Counted from the first letter of the stretch, positions 1-8,972 are shown. The stretch: DNA of 64,000 bases from Bacillus sp. N1-1 (GCF_009818105.1 NZ_CP046564.1:3472001-3536000), one strand, 5' to 3'. Numbers and translations are program-made. Notes: generated from the sequence alone by a model not told the origin.

Positions 1-642
1 CTTAATACCCTTTATGAACAAGAACATCCTAACACAGACATCACATTAAATCTTGCTTCTTCCGGAGTACTGGCCAATCAAATCAAACAGGGTGCTCCAA
101 CTGATGTTTTTGTTTCTGCATCCGAATCTCATTTTCAGTCTGTGAAAAAGGAAGATTTACTAAACCCTGACTATCAGACTCCATTACTGAAGAATAAACT
201 CGTACTTATTAAAAGCCGTTCATCTAATCTCGCAAATTTTGAACAATTAGCTTCTCGAAGCTTGAAGCGAGTAGCGATTGGAATACCTGAAACCGTTCCT
301 GCAGGAGCTTATGCAAAACAAGCACTGCAATTCGCGAACGTATGGGAGCAATTAGAAGAAGAGCTGATCTTCGGTAAGGATGTTCGTCAGGTATTAACAT
401 ACGTTGAAACAGGCAATGCGGACGCGGGGATTGTGTATAAAACAGATTATCGTTCTTCAAAAAACGTTGACCTTGTAGAAGAAGTTCCTGAACAAGCGTA
501 TTCACCGATCATTTATCCAGCTGGCGTCGTGCGTGGTGCTAGTAAAGAAGCAACGAACTATTATACTTTCCTACAAAGTAAAGAAGCAAAAGCGATTTTT
601 GAAACATACGGTTTCCAAAGTGATGTGAGTTCCGATGACTGA
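1..642 (+). CDS. modA: Molybdate ABC transporter substrate-binding protein ModA (5' partial)
   Basis: Extracytoplasmic binding protein of a molybdate/tungstate importer. The frame is open from the first base of the window, so the signal peptide and N-terminus lie outside; about 213 residues are present. Family hallmarks seen are the SSGVLANQIKQGAPTDVF stretch near the start of the window, VPAGAYAKQAL in the middle and the GNADAGIVYKTD segment. The stop overlaps the modB start by 8 nt, so the two genes are translationally coupled. The 198-residue molybdoenzyme at 5327-5923 is a plausible consumer of the imported metal. A related sulfate or phosphonate binding protein is unlikely given the match and the modB partner. 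Confidence 0.9.
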   Translation, partial: LNTLYEQEHPNTDITLNLASSGVLANQIKQGAPTDVFVSASESHFQSVKKEDLLNPDYQTPLLKNKLVLIKSRSSNLANFEQLASRSLKRVAIGIPETVPAGAYAKQALQFANVWEQLEEELIFGKDVRQVLTYVETGNADAGIVYKTDYRSSKNVDLVEEVPEQAYSPIIYPAGVVRGASKEATNYYTFLQSKEAKAIFETYGFQSDVSSDD

Positions 643-1294
643 TTTCCTTGATCCCATTCTCATATCTCTAAAAATTTCGCTTGTTGCAAGCATCATCGTA
701 ACGGTATTAGGTATTTCGGTAAGTCGCCTCATGGCTGGAAGAACGTTTCGCGGAAAAAGCATCATCGATACGGTCATTATGCTTCCACTCGTTCTTCCAC
801 CATCGGTCGTTGGGTTTATCCTACTCGTTCTTTTTGGCGCTTCAAGTCCAATAGGTCAGTGGATTGAAGCAGTGTTTCAACACCCACTTGTTTTCACATG
901 GCAAGCCGGCGTAATTGCTGCAAGCGTCGTTGCGTTTCCTTTGATGTATCAATCTGCTAAAGTCGGTTTTGAAGCGGTGGATCGCGATATTGAGGACGCT
1001 GCTCGTGTGGATGGCGCAGGGAATTGGACCGTATTACGAATGATTTCTATTCCGCTCGCTTCCAATGCTCTTATTTCTGGCATCATCTTAAGCTTCGCCC
1101 GCGCTTTAGGGGAATTTGGGGCAACGTTAATGTTCGCGGGAAACCTTCCTGGAAAAACACAAACAATGCCAACAGCGATATATGTGGCCATTGATTCAGG
1201 TCAAATGAACCTTGCCTGGGCATGGGTTTTGGTCACCATCTTCCTTTCAACTGTTATGCTTTTACTTTCTTATCGTGTAACCGTTAAAATGTAA
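635..1294 (+). CDS. modB: Molybdate ABC transporter permease ModB
   Basis: Inner-membrane permease of the molybdate importer, 219 residues, the usual length for ModB. About five to six hydrophobic segments are visible. The cytoplasmic EAA loop, which contacts the ATPase, is present at about residues 120-145 (DAARVDGAGNW followed by ISIPLA). The ATG lies inside the end of modA. A strong terminator follows directly, so no modC ATPase is encoded downstream; the ATPase must be upstream of the window, elsewhere, or shared with another importer. Confidence 0.92.
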   Translation: MTDFLDPILISLKISLVASIIVTVLGISVSRLMAGRTFRGKSIIDTVIMLPLVLPPSVVGFILLVLFGASSPIGQWIEAVFQHPLVFTWQAGVIAASVVAFPLMYQSAKVGFEAVDRDIEDAARVDGAGNWTVLRMISIPLASNALISGIILSFARALGEFGATLMFAGNLPGKTQTMPTAIYVAIDSGQMNLAWAWVLVTIFLSTVMLLLSYRVTVKM

Positions 1295-1295
1295 A

Positions 1296-1322
1296 AAACT
1301 CGCTCAGGTGAGCGAGTTTTTT
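1296..1322 (+). terminator. Terminator after modB
   Basis: A 9-bp stem (ACTCGCTCA / TGAGCGAGT) with a 2-nt gap in the centre is followed by a run of T. It starts 2 nt after the modB stop and ends the modAB unit. Confidence 0.9.
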
Positions 1323-1365
1323 CACACCGTATGAGAGGCTTCATCTAACCCACTTGCGCCGATCA

Positions 1366-2082
1366 TTACTCTTCCGCTTCGACCTCATCTTCCATATCTC
1401 CTTGCGTTGAGTAGAATTCCTTCCTCAAGTAGATCTTTTCAATCAAGGCTTCCTCTCCACCACCTTCCGTACCATAGATCGTGACGTCCGAGAAACCTTC
1501 GATAAGATAGAGCGTAACAGGCGTTTCAAATGGATTTGAACCTTTACGTAGCTCTTCTACCTCAAACCCCAAACTAGCAAGCAACAATCGATTATCTTCT
1601 ACGTATTGTAACCCTTCAGGAAAGTACGTCATGGAAATAGCGATATTATCTTTAAATAGCACTTCTCCGTTTTCAAACGTCATTTTCAGCGGGTCCTTTT
1701 CATCTGCCTCAATGTTCTTAGGGAATTGAGAAACAAATTCTTCTCGGGATAAACCAAGCAAGGATTTGGCATCGACAATTAACTCAATCGAAGCAGGATC
1801 AAAGTCAATCTCTTCTTCAATCTGTGCTTCCTCTTCTTTTACCGCCTCAGGCGCTTCATCTTCATCTTGCTCCGCCTGTTCTGTCGTTTTATTGTCGGCA
1901 GAGCTCGATTCATCTGATGAAGAATCGACGAAAGCCGGAATCCCCCACACAACTATGTATAAAAGAAGCCAGAAACCAGCAAAAACTGCCGCTCTTTTCC
2001 TCGAAGACGTTACGAAGGGTTTAACTATGTTAGCGACCATCAGCAAAAATGCGATAATCACCACTGCTTTCAAAAAATCCAT
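1366..2082 (-). CDS. Membrane-anchored protein of unknown function with acidic linker
   Basis: I do not recognise the family. The 238-residue protein has two hydrophobic segments (about residues 4-21 and 30-52), then a very acidic, Ser/Glu-rich low-complexity linker (about 53-97), then a folded-looking domain (about 98-230) that would lie outside if the N-terminus is inside. It ends in another acidic tail. The ATG has a good ribosome site (AGGTGAAGG). It is a single gene transcribed towards modB, with no partner that hints at function. The layout resembles membrane-tethered sensor or cell-envelope proteins of Bacillaceae, but that is only a structural analogy. Confidence 0.75.
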   Translation of the reverse strand: MDFLKAVVIIAFLLMVANIVKPFVTSSRKRAAVFAGFWLLLYIVVWGIPAFVDSSSDESSSADNKTTEQAEQDEDEAPEAVKEEEAQIEEEIDFDPASIELIVDAKSLLGLSREEFVSQFPKNIEADEKDPLKMTFENGEVLFKDNIAISMTYFPEGLQYVEDNRLLLASLGFEVEELRKGSNPFETPVTLYLIEGFSDVTIYGTEGGGEEALIEKIYLRKEFYSTQGDMEDEVEAEE

Positions 2083-2251
2083 GTTCCTTCACCTCACTGT
2101 TAACTATAAAACCAATTGTTTCCTAAAAACAATAGTTTCTTCTGTAACCATCAAAACTTTTTCATGAAAACAAATTATTGGTAAAAAAGAAGGAAAAGCG
2201 TTTACTCTATCTAACTACAAAGAGTAGTCATATTTAATAAGGAGGTTAATG

Positions 2252-2836
2252 ATGACAGCCGATCGCTACGTTAACTTAACCGTTAAAAACTATCAATCTG
2301 TCCGCAGCGCTATTCAAACGGGTGATCTTCTCCTTTGTAGCGGTTCTTATCCTGTTAGTAAAATCATTCAAAATGTATCGAATTCGAAATTTAGTCACGT
2401 TGCCCTCTTATTTCACTGGATGGATCGCATTATGTTGCTTGAAAGCGTTGAAAGCTTTGGGGTTCGAATGGTGCCTCTATCCCACTATTTCAATGATTAT
2501 CGTAATTCAGGTCAGCCTTATAAAGGAAAACTGTATCTCATTCGCCATACCCAGGTAGAAAGTCTAGATGACATCAAACGGAATGCGATGTTAAAAAGAG
2601 GCGCTGATTTAACGGGGAAATTTTACGACATTGAAGAAATTCTTAAAATTCTTGCTAGCGTCGTCATCGATGACCTGGAATCCATCCCTAATGATAAATA
2701 CATTTGTTCCGAATTTATTCAAGAATGTTATCAAAAAGCAGGTATCTCATTCCAAGATGATGGTCGTGGATTCATTTATCCAGAGCATATCGCAAGCGAT
2801 CCCGCTGTGCGCCCGCTATATAAATTGGTTCCATAA
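2252..2836 (+). CDS. YiiX/YebB-like permuted NlpC/P60 (papain-fold) protein
   Basis: This 194-residue soluble protein resembles the YaeF/YiiX (C92) group of circularly permuted NlpC/P60 enzymes. The N-terminal half carries the GDLLLCSGSY and KFSHVALLF motifs, in which His is the expected catalytic His. The C-terminal half has YICSEFIQECY, in which Cys is the expected nucleophile. This permuted His-before-Cys order fits an amidase or peptidase/lipid-hydrolase-like activity; the substrate is unknown. Two ATGs are adjacent (2249 and 2252). The AAGGAGG at 2239-2245 is better spaced for the second. There is no signal peptide. It lies just upstream of a spore-type autolysin, but separated by its own leader. 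Confidence 0.75.
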   Translation: MTADRYVNLTVKNYQSVRSAIQTGDLLLCSGSYPVSKIIQNVSNSKFSHVALLFHWMDRIMLLESVESFGVRMVPLSHYFNDYRNSGQPYKGKLYLIRHTQVESLDDIKRNAMLKRGADLTGKFYDIEEILKILASVVIDDLESIPNDKYICSEFIQECYQKAGISFQDDGRGFIYPEHIASDPAVRPLYKLVP

Positions 2837-2937
2837 CACCCATTTTTCAAAAACCCCTCCCATTTCAATGGTTTGTCCAGACAAAATAATCTAGAATAAA
2901 TATACTATTATCATCCAACGTTAATGGAGGGAGCAAC

Positions 2938-4323
2938 GTGACTTTAATTGTCATTGATCCAGGGCACGGTGGTTCAGATTCAGGTGCTACGTATAAAAAT
3001 GTTCAGGAGAAAAATTTTAACCTGGAGATTTCGCACATGATTCGAGATCATCTTGTTTCAACGTACGAAGTTAATGTGGTGTTAACTCGCGAAACGGATA
3101 AAACGCTTGAACTAAAACAAAGAACTGATTTTGCTAATGCATTAAAGGCAGATTTCTTCCTAAGCATTCACAATAACGCTTCTGGGGGAAGTGGATTTGA
3201 AACCTTTATTTTTAATGGTACTGTTCCAAATGAAACGGTTCAACTACAGACGAGCATTCACAATAAAGTCGCAAGAGATATCTTAAAGAAATACAACATT
3301 TTAGACCGAGGTAAGAAACGGGCAAATTTTCACGTGTTGCGTGAAACGAAGATGAACGCTTTGCTTATTGAAGTTCTCTTTGTTGATAATGAAAAAGACC
3401 TCAACCTTCTAACCAATCCTTCATTTATCATGGATGTCTCGACTGTAATTGCTGATGCTATAGCTGAAGCTTTGAAGATTCCATTCAAGTCCAAACCAAT
3501 TGAGGGTACGTTGTATAAAGTAATTGCCGGGTCTTTTAGTGATCGAGAAAATGCTGAAACCACTCTTAATAAACTGATCCAAAAAGGGTTTGGTGCATTC
3601 ATATCAACGACCGTCATTGACAAGAAAACATTTTACAGGATTCAGGCAGGCGCTTTCACTGACAAAGCAAATGCAGAAGCTCTCGTTGCGAAATTAATAA
3701 AAGAAGGGTTTGAATCCTTTATTCTCACTGAATATGGAATGGCTTCATTGATTTCTTCTGTCACTCTTAAGGCAGACAAAGGCTATGAAATACAGGGAGA
3801 TGCTGTGTTAAACGCTAAACAAATGGATGCTTACGTAAGAACCATTAATCCAGGGGCACCGGAATTAGCTGAACTATACTTGTCACATAGTAAAATATAT
3901 AACATTCGAGGCGATATCGCTTATGCGCAAGCGCTTCATGAAACAAATTTCTTTCGTTTTACAGGCGACGTTAAGCCTGAGCAAAATAACTTTGCTGGAA
4001 TCGGTGCAACTGGAGGAGGAGCCAATGGGGCAACGTTCCCTAATGCATCAACCGGAGTTCTTGCTCATATTCAGCATCTTTATGCTTATGCGTCGAAGTC
4101 ACCAATTCCTGCTTTTGACCAAAAAGTGGATCCGCGCTTTGACCTCGTAACTCGTGGATCAGCAACAACGTGGAAAGCATTGAATGGAAAATGGGCTGTT
4201 CCTGGAACCACCTACGGTCAGCTCATTCTCGCTTTGTACAAAAAAATGTTAGAATCTGCTCTAATAGAAGTTGAAAAAGAGCGTAACACGTTGAAGACGA
4301 CGATCGAAAACTTGGAAATTTAA
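2938..4323 (+). CDS. CwlC-like N-acetylmuramoyl-L-alanine amidase fused to a glucosaminidase
   Basis: Peptidoglycan hydrolase of 461 residues. Residues 1-185 form an Amidase_3 zinc amidase; visible ligands are His10 (DPGHGG), Glu24 and His78 (SIHNN), with catalytic Glu145 (LLIEV). Two SPOR repeats follow (about 192-228 and 230-264), then a glucosaminidase domain (about 285-440, with the AQALHETNFF active-site region). The end is a short charged helix. There is no signal peptide: the GTG start runs straight into the amidase fold, as in B. subtilis CwlC, the mother-cell lysis amidase, which ends after its SPOR repeats. The extra glucosaminidase is the difference. Ribosome site TGGAGGGA precedes the GTG. 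The AATATACTA upstream is compatible with a sigma-K -10 box, a weak inference. Confidence 0.85.
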   Translation: MTLIVIDPGHGGSDSGATYKNVQEKNFNLEISHMIRDHLVSTYEVNVVLTRETDKTLELKQRTDFANALKADFFLSIHNNASGGSGFETFIFNGTVPNETVQLQTSIHNKVARDILKKYNILDRGKKRANFHVLRETKMNALLIEVLFVDNEKDLNLLTNPSFIMDVSTVIADAIAEALKIPFKSKPIEGTLYKVIAGSFSDRENAETTLNKLIQKGFGAFISTTVIDKKTFYRIQAGAFTDKANAEALVAKLIKEGFESFILTEYGMASLISSVTLKADKGYEIQGDAVLNAKQMDAYVRTINPGAPELAELYLSHSKIYNIRGDIAYAQALHETNFFRFTGDVKPEQNNFAGIGATGGGANGATFPNASTGVLAHIQHLYAYASKSPIPAFDQKVDPRFDLVTRGSATTWKALNGKWAVPGTTYGQLILALYKKMLESALIEVEKERNTLKTTIENLEI

Positions 4324-4334
4324 TAAGCAAAAGA

Positions 4335-4366
4335 AAGAGCGCTTCCTCTTCGGAACGCTCTTTTTA
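4335..4366. terminator. Bidirectional terminator between the amidase and the PAS-STAS gene
   Basis: The hairpin AGAGCG...TTCC / GGAA...CGCTCT has T-rich flanks on both sides. It sits between two convergent genes and overlaps the stop of the minus-strand gene. Confidence 0.85.
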
Positions 4367-5149
4367 TCTACTATTTTTATATGTCGAAAGAGCCGCCTGA
4401 ACATGAGGATGATAGGTTGTTTTTATGTAATCCGTACCTGATGATACCCACCTTAGCGCAGTCTCAGGCCTAACGCCAGTAATCATAATATCCACACCGA
4501 GAAGATTTAACGAGCCGCAAAGCTTTGCAATCATCTCTGTAAAGTCGTCATTTAAATACGTAATAGAAGATAAGTCCATAATAAGCGTATCGACCTTCAT
4601 ATCGGCTACTTTTTGAAGTCCGATATCAAGTAGATAATGAAAGCCCACTTCTTCCACGACAGGTTGAATCGGCAACAGTCCAAGTTGATCCATGAGCGGA
4701 ATGACGTTGACGGCCATATCTTCCATGCGTTCAATCAATTCTTCTTGCTTTTTATAAACATGTGTCATATCTCGAAATTCTACCATTGCGCCATACATCT
4801 TGTTCGAATCCCTTAACACCTTCGTTTGAACTGTTAAATATAGATTGAACTTTCCCCACTGGTAAGGCATCGCTTCAATAAAATACTCTTCTCCTGTTTG
4901 AACCGTCCGCTCCACATGACGCACTTCTTCTGGGGCAAAAGGAAAAATATCGTACACACTTTCACCTAGTATCTCGTTCCGTTTCACTTTTAAAATATTC
5001 TCTCCCAAATCATTCACCTGAATTACACGATAATTCAAATCAATAGCCAGAACGCCACATGATAAATGATTCATTATATGATCCTGCAATTTACTCAATT
5101 CATCACTCCTATTAATTTCTTCCCATGATCGACAAGGAGAGCGCATCAA
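4364..5149 (-). CDS. PAS-STAS domain protein (RsbR-like)
   Basis: A 261-residue cytoplasmic protein with an N-terminal PAS domain (about 18-125, LSCGVLAIDLNYRVIQVND typical of PAS) joined by a helix to a STAS domain (about 145-255, with TLIMDLSSITYLND matching the anti-sigma antagonist core). Such proteins resemble RsbR-type stressosome subunits or light/redox-sensing STAS regulators. Start choice is open: the ATG at 5149 has only a weak ribosome site, whereas an in-frame TTG at 5098 (codon 18) is preceded by a clear AGGAG at ideal spacing, giving a 244-residue protein. The gene stands alone with no RsbS/RsbT partner nearby, so its target is unknown. Confidence 0.8.
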   Translation of the reverse strand: MMRSPCRSWEEINRSDELSKLQDHIMNHLSCGVLAIDLNYRVIQVNDLGENILKVKRNEILGESVYDIFPFAPEEVRHVERTVQTGEEYFIEAMPYQWGKFNLYLTVQTKVLRDSNKMYGAMVEFRDMTHVYKKQEELIERMEDMAVNVIPLMDQLGLLPIQPVVEEVGFHYLLDIGLQKVADMKVDTLIMDLSSITYLNDDFTEMIAKLCGSLNLLGVDIMITGVRPETALRWVSSGTDYIKTTYHPHVQAALSTYKNSR

Positions 5150-5302
5150 CCTATATGACCTTCTCGCTCATTGTTCAGCTCCTGCTCTTGCAAATTTCAT
5201 TCTAAAACTATACTTTCTACATTTAAACGCATATCCCTGTTTCTTCAAATGAAACATTTTTTCATTTGAAAATATCGGTTTAAGAGGAATTCTTTCAAAA
5301 CA

Positions 5303-5329
5303 AAAAACTGCCGGTTCGGCAGTTTTTTA
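5303..5329 (-). terminator. Terminator of the sulfite-oxidase-like gene
   Basis: Stem AAAACTGCC / GGCAGTTTT with a short loop. On the minus strand the 3' arm ends in T residues. It overlaps the stop codon of the gene at 5327-5923. Confidence 0.85.
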
Positions 5330-5923
5330 GTCCCATGCAAAGCGCTGTTCTTTCCACGGGTCTCCATACATATGATAACCATTTCGTTCCCAAAATCCCT
5401 GCTGGTTTTCTGAACGAAATTTAATGGCTCGGATCCACTTTGCACTTTTCCAAAAGTACAAATGTGGAATAACTAGCCTAAATGGATATCCGTGTTCTGG
5501 GGTTAACACTTCTCCGTTATGTTTGTAGGCAAGCAAACTTGTTTCGGCAAGAAAGTCCTTAAGCGGAAGGTTCGTTGTCCATCCTTCTTCTGCTTCGACC
5601 ATAACGAATTTTGCTTCTTTTCGAATACCTACATGCTCCGCAATTGTCCTAGTGGCAATCCCTTCCCACTCGTTATCAAACTTAGACCACCCAGTTACAC
5701 AGTGGATGTCATTTCTTTTTGATGCTTCAGGTAAAGAAAGCAACTCCTGAAACGAAAAAACAGTAGGGTGATCTACAAGTCCTCCTATTCTTAAGTCCCA
5801 GTTAGACAAATCTTTCTCATAATACGGAACGTTACCTACGTGAAGAACCGGCCATCCCGTCGTGACGCGCTGATTAGGCGGCGTGCGATGACTGTTCTGT
5901 TCCTTTTCTCTTCCAAAGTACAT
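5327..5923 (-). CDS. yuiH: Sulfite oxidase-like molybdopterin oxidoreductase (YuiH)
   Basis: Cytoplasmic protein of 198 residues, the same size as B. subtilis YuiH, of the sulfite-oxidase/MsrP molybdopterin fold. Cys75 in HCVTGWS is the expected ligand of the Mo centre. HGYPFRLVIPHLYFWKSAKW near residues 144-163 is the conserved cofactor-binding stretch. No signal peptide, haem domain or membrane anchor is present, so the electron partner is not evident. The ATG follows GAGGTGG. Next to the minus-strand yuiF as in B. subtilis (where biotin-transport yuiG lies between). The physiological substrate is unknown; the modAB genes 4 kb away fit its metal need. Confidence 0.85.
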   Translation of the reverse strand: MYFGREKEQNSHRTPPNQRVTTGWPVLHVGNVPYYEKDLSNWDLRIGGLVDHPTVFSFQELLSLPEASKRNDIHCVTGWSKFDNEWEGIATRTIAEHVGIRKEAKFVMVEAEEGWTTNLPLKDFLAETSLLAYKHNGEVLTPEHGYPFRLVIPHLYFWKSAKWIRAIKFRSENQQGFWERNGYHMYGDPWKEQRFAWD

Positions 5924-6014
5924 GCTCCACCTCTTTTATAACTTCTTTTCTATTAGTGTAACAGAATGTCTCCATTCATTTTTTATAGAATGCACCATAA
6001 TAGGGAGTATGATC

Positions 6015-6048
6015 AAAAAAAACACGAAGATCGCTCTCCGTGTTTTCT
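6015..6048 (-). terminator. Terminator of yuiF
   Basis: Arms AAAACACG and CGTGTTTT enclose a purine-rich loop. On the minus strand the structure ends in a long T run. It starts a few bases after the yuiF stop. Confidence 0.8.
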
Positions 6049-6051
6049 TAC

Positions 6052-7374
6052 TTAAAATATCATCGCGGCTATCCAGCCAAATAAGATGAGTGGAATGTTG
6101 TAGTGTAAAAATGTTGGCACTACCGTGTCCCATATGTGATTATGTTGGCCGTCGGCATTTAATCCTGACGTTGGTCCAAGTGTACTATCAGATGCAGGAG
6201 AACCAGCGTCACCGAGTGCTGCAGCTGTTCCTACAAGCGCAATCGTTGCCATTGGGCTAAACCCAAGTTCCATTGCGAGTGGAACGTAAATGGCTGCGAT
6301 GATTGGAATGGTGGAGAACGATGACCCGATCCCCATTGTAATAAACAATCCAACGATTAACATTAGAAGTGCAGCTAAGGCTTTATTATCTCCAATTAAT
6401 CCTGATGCCTGTGTAACTAGAGATTCAACTTCTCCCGTTTGTCTTAACACTTCTGCAAAACCATTCGCAGCAAGCATAACAAATCCGATAAACGCCATCA
6501 TTTTCATTCCGTCGGTTAAAATGGCCTCTGACTCAGATAAGCGGATGCTTCCTGTTACATAAAGAACGATTATCCCTGATAATGCGCCAAGGATCATAGA
6601 TTCAGTGGGAATTTGAACTGCTAGTGTCACGAGAACAGCTATAGACGCAAAAATGATCGACCTTTTTGAATAGGTATACGTTTCAGGCGAATCCTCCTGA
6701 GCAATGGAAAGCTGTTTATATGTCCTAGGTTTGCGGTACGAAACGAATACAGCAATCACGAGACCTACAACAAGACCAGCCGTTGGCAAAAGCATTGCGG
6801 TTGGAATCGAAGAGAGTTCAATATCCATCCCGCTATCAGCCATATTTGACTGAAGGATTTCGTGAAATATTTTCCCAAATCCAGCAGGCAAAAGAATATA
6901 TGGCGCAGTTAAACCAAATGTTAGTACGGCTGCAACGGCCCGACGATCTAGTCCAAGTTCATTTAACACTTGAAGAATTGGTGGAATTAGAATCGGGATG
7001 AACGCAATGTGTACAGGAACAAGGTTTTGTGAGAAACAAGAAATCAAAAGAATGATAAAAAGAATAAGTACTTTTGCGAGCCCTTTCTTCCGATCCCCGC
7101 CCTGGCGATTAACGAGTTTTAACGCACGTTCTACGATCAATTCAGGTAGTCCGGTGCGAGTAAGACCAACGGCAAAGCTTCCAAGTAATGCATAGCTCAA
7201 TGCGACGGTAGCTCCGCCTCCAAGGCCAGAACTAAACGCTGTAATGGTATCATCAAGAGATAATCCTCCAAGTAGACCACCAGCGATTGCGCCGACGACA
7301 AGAGCGACGACAACATGTATACGAAATAGGCTAAGGCCTAGCATAATTAAAACAGCAAGAATAACGGCATTCAT
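6052..7374 (-). CDS. yuiF: Na+/H+ antiporter family membrane protein YuiF
   Basis: Polytopic transporter of 440 residues with about 11-12 hydrophobic segments, matching B. subtilis YuiF of the NhaC-like/ion-transporter superfamily. Glycine-rich [12 protein letters not shown] near the N-terminus and the [19 protein letters not shown] segment near residue 395 are characteristic. Substrate is not proven: relatives are annotated as Na+/H+ antiporters, but some members of this superfamily carry amino or organic acids. The start is set at the ATG 7374, which has AAAGG 10 nt upstream and starts the first membrane helix cleanly; an in-frame TTG at 7395 is possible. A terminator follows, so it is probably monocistronic. 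Confidence 0.85.
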   Translation of the reverse strand: MNAVILAVLIMLGLSLFRIHVVVALVVGAIAGGLLGGLSLDDTITAFSSGLGGGATVALSYALLGSFAVGLTRTGLPELIVERALKLVNRQGGDRKKGLAKVLILFIILLISCFSQNLVPVHIAFIPILIPPILQVLNELGLDRRAVAAVLTFGLTAPYILLPAGFGKIFHEILQSNMADSGMDIELSSIPTAMLLPTAGLVVGLVIAVFVSYRKPRTYKQLSIAQEDSPETYTYSKRSIIFASIAVLVTLAVQIPTESMILGALSGIIVLYVTGSIRLSESEAILTDGMKMMAFIGFVMLAANGFAEVLRQTGEVESLVTQASGLIGDNKALAALLMLIVGLFITMGIGSSFSTIPIIAAIYVPLAMELGFSPMATIALVGTAAALGDAGSPASDSTLGPTSGLNADGQHNHIWDTVVPTFLHYNIPLILFGWIAAMIF

Positions 7375-7482
7375 CGTGCAACAACCTTTCAACAAATCCT
7401 TTAGTTTGGTAAATCACTAATAAGTTAACACGAAAGAGTTTTGGTGTCAATGGAAGACGTTGCCGCTTGGAGATGAACGCCA

Positions 7483-7511
7483 ACTACAAATGCAGTGTCA
7501 TATGGTATAAT
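7483..7511 (+). promoter_or_regulatory. Probable sigma-A extended -10 promoter of yuiD
   Basis: A perfect TATAAT at 7506-7511 is preceded by TGG (extended -10). The -35 position (ACTACA at 7483) is poor. It is the best promoter in the 284-nt gap and would give a leader of about 150 nt to yuiD. Confidence 0.5.
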
Positions 7512-7670
7512 AGACTGATCATTTACATATCAAAATGTTTGTTTATCTCGCATTCCACAGCCCGATTCACACCTTAATCAGCCTCTTTTTCACCATTCGT
7601 TCGATTTAACATTCAATTCTTCGGGTACACCATTCATAGGAATCATGTAGAAAGGAAGATGTTGTCACTC

Positions 7671-8153
7671 ATGGATATTTTGTTAAACTTTCCGCTCTGG
7701 GCAGCGCTATTCGGCGTTGTGTTTGCGCAGTTCTTAAAAGTACCGATCTACTTTATTGCTACAAAACAAATTAATTGGTCCTTATTTAATGCCACAGGTG
7801 GGATGCCAAGCTCTCACTCCGCTGCCACAACAGCGTTAGCGACTGGTGTTGGCCTTGAAACAGGGCTGGATTCACCTATTTTCGCCGTTGCTGCAATGTT
7901 CAGTATTATCGTCATGTTCGATTCCACAGGCGTTCGTAGGCAAACGGGGGAACAGGCGATTGTCTTAAACCAACTTGTGATGAATTTTAATAGATTTGTA
8001 TCTGAAGCCAAAAACTGGCAGCAAAAACAGGAGCGAGAAAAGATTGAAGAATTAAAAGAATTGCTTGGCCATAAGCCTATTGAAGTTCTTGTCGGTGGTT
8101 TACTTGGTATCATCTCAACTTTAATTCTCTATTACTTTTTTCAACTTGCTTAA
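7671..8153 (+). CDS. yuiD: Divergent PAP2 family membrane protein YuiD
   Basis: Small membrane protein of about 160 residues of the DUF212/divergent PAP2 family, present in most Bacillaceae. GGMPSSHSAA (about residues 43-52) is the family signature and resembles the phosphatase PSGH motif; TGVRRQTGEQA follows. There are four to five hydrophobic segments plus a charged cytoplasmic stretch (about 103-135). Activity is not established. Start is ambiguous: AAAGGAAG at 7651-7658 is followed by ATG 7659, TTG 7662 and ATG 7671, all in frame. The last was chosen because homologues begin at MxxLxNFPL. It is separated by only a ribosome site from the downstream BtuF-like gene. Confidence 0.85.
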   Translation: MDILLNFPLWAALFGVVFAQFLKVPIYFIATKQINWSLFNATGGMPSSHSAATTALATGVGLETGLDSPIFAVAAMFSIIVMFDSTGVRRQTGEQAIVLNQLVMNFNRFVSEAKNWQQKQEREKIEELKELLGHKPIEVLVGGLLGIISTLILYYFFQLA

Positions 8154-8168
8154 AGAAGGAGGACTTTG

Positions 8169-8972
8169 ATGCGCATTGTTTCGTTATGTCCTAGCAATAC
8201 TGAATTGTGTGCCTATCTCGGCTTAACCGATCAGCTCGTCGGAGTTGATGACTTTTCGGACTGGCCCGAGCAAGTAACAAGCCTTCCAAGACTTGGCCCA
8301 GATCTTTCAATAGATTTGAATCGTGTGAAAGAGCTCGAGCCAGATCTGATCCTAGCTTCTCTAAGCGTACCAGGGATGGAAAAAAACATTGAAGGTCTCG
8401 ACGAACTTGGGCTTTCATACACCATCTTAAATCCCAATTCGCTTGAAGACATTTGCAATGATATTGTTACCCTTGGGGAACTTACGAAAAAGGCTCCCGA
8501 AGCCGCTTCTCTCTCCAATCGTTTTAGAGAAGTGATACAACACTACAAAGAAATTAGTGAGCAAATTCCGGACAAACCAGAAATTTATTGGGAATGGTGG
8601 CCTAAACCGATTTTTACCCCAGGGAATACAAACTGGCTAACTGAAATAAGCGAGCTAGCAGGTGCGAAGAACCTATTTCGAGATGTAGAGCTCGCTTCTG
8701 TGCAAACAGACTGGGCAGACGTCGTGAATCGTAAACCTGATCATATTTGTCTTGCATGGGTAGGTGTTCGACAGAACAAAGTGAATCCAGCTATCGTAAA
8801 AAAACGACCAGACTGGGAGCAGCTTCAGGACCGGCCAATTCATGTCCTTGAAGAATGGTTATATTGTCGCCCATCTCCTCGTTTATTGACTGGCCTTGTG
8901 AAACTAGCTGCGATCCTTCATCCTGAACGCTCCCCTGCTTTTGAAGGTGAAGACATGTTTCTAGAAAAATAG
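8169..8972 (+). CDS. BtuF-like (cobalamin/Fe-siderophore type) substrate-binding domain protein without signal peptide
   Basis: Protein of 267 residues with the periplasmic-binding-protein type III fold (PF01497). RIVSLCPSNTELCAYLGL starts at residue 2 and the GPDLSIDLNRVKELEPDL segment is typical of BtuF/FhuD proteins. There is no signal peptide or lipobox, so the protein appears cytoplasmic; such orphans are usually annotated as cobalamin-binding protein. A trailing ABC partner is absent. The ATG is preceded by a near-perfect GAAGGAGGA at 5-nt spacing and an upstream in-frame TTG overlaps that ribosome site. It is probably cotranscribed with yuiD. Ligand is unproven. Confidence 0.75.
   Translation: MRIVSLCPSNTELCAYLGLTDQLVGVDDFSDWPEQVTSLPRLGPDLSIDLNRVKELEPDLILASLSVPGMEKNIEGLDELGLSYTILNPNSLEDICNDIVTLGELTKKAPEAASLSNRFREVIQHYKEISEQIPDKPEIYWEWWPKPIFTPGNTNWLTEISELAGAKNLFRDVELASVQTDWADVVNRKPDHICLAWVGVRQNKVNPAIVKKRPDWEQLQDRPIHVLEEWLYCRPSPRLLTGLVKLAAILHPERSPAFEGEDMFLEK

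Noticed and set aside
1766..2167. 133-codon plus-strand frame
   Set aside because: Antisense to the acidic linker of the gene at 1366-2082. The Ser-rich product is a mirror of Glu/Asp/Ser codons.
5245..5445. Short minus-strand frame overlapping the yuiH end
   Set aside because: Overlaps yuiH and its terminator in another frame, with no ribosome site or protein-like pattern.
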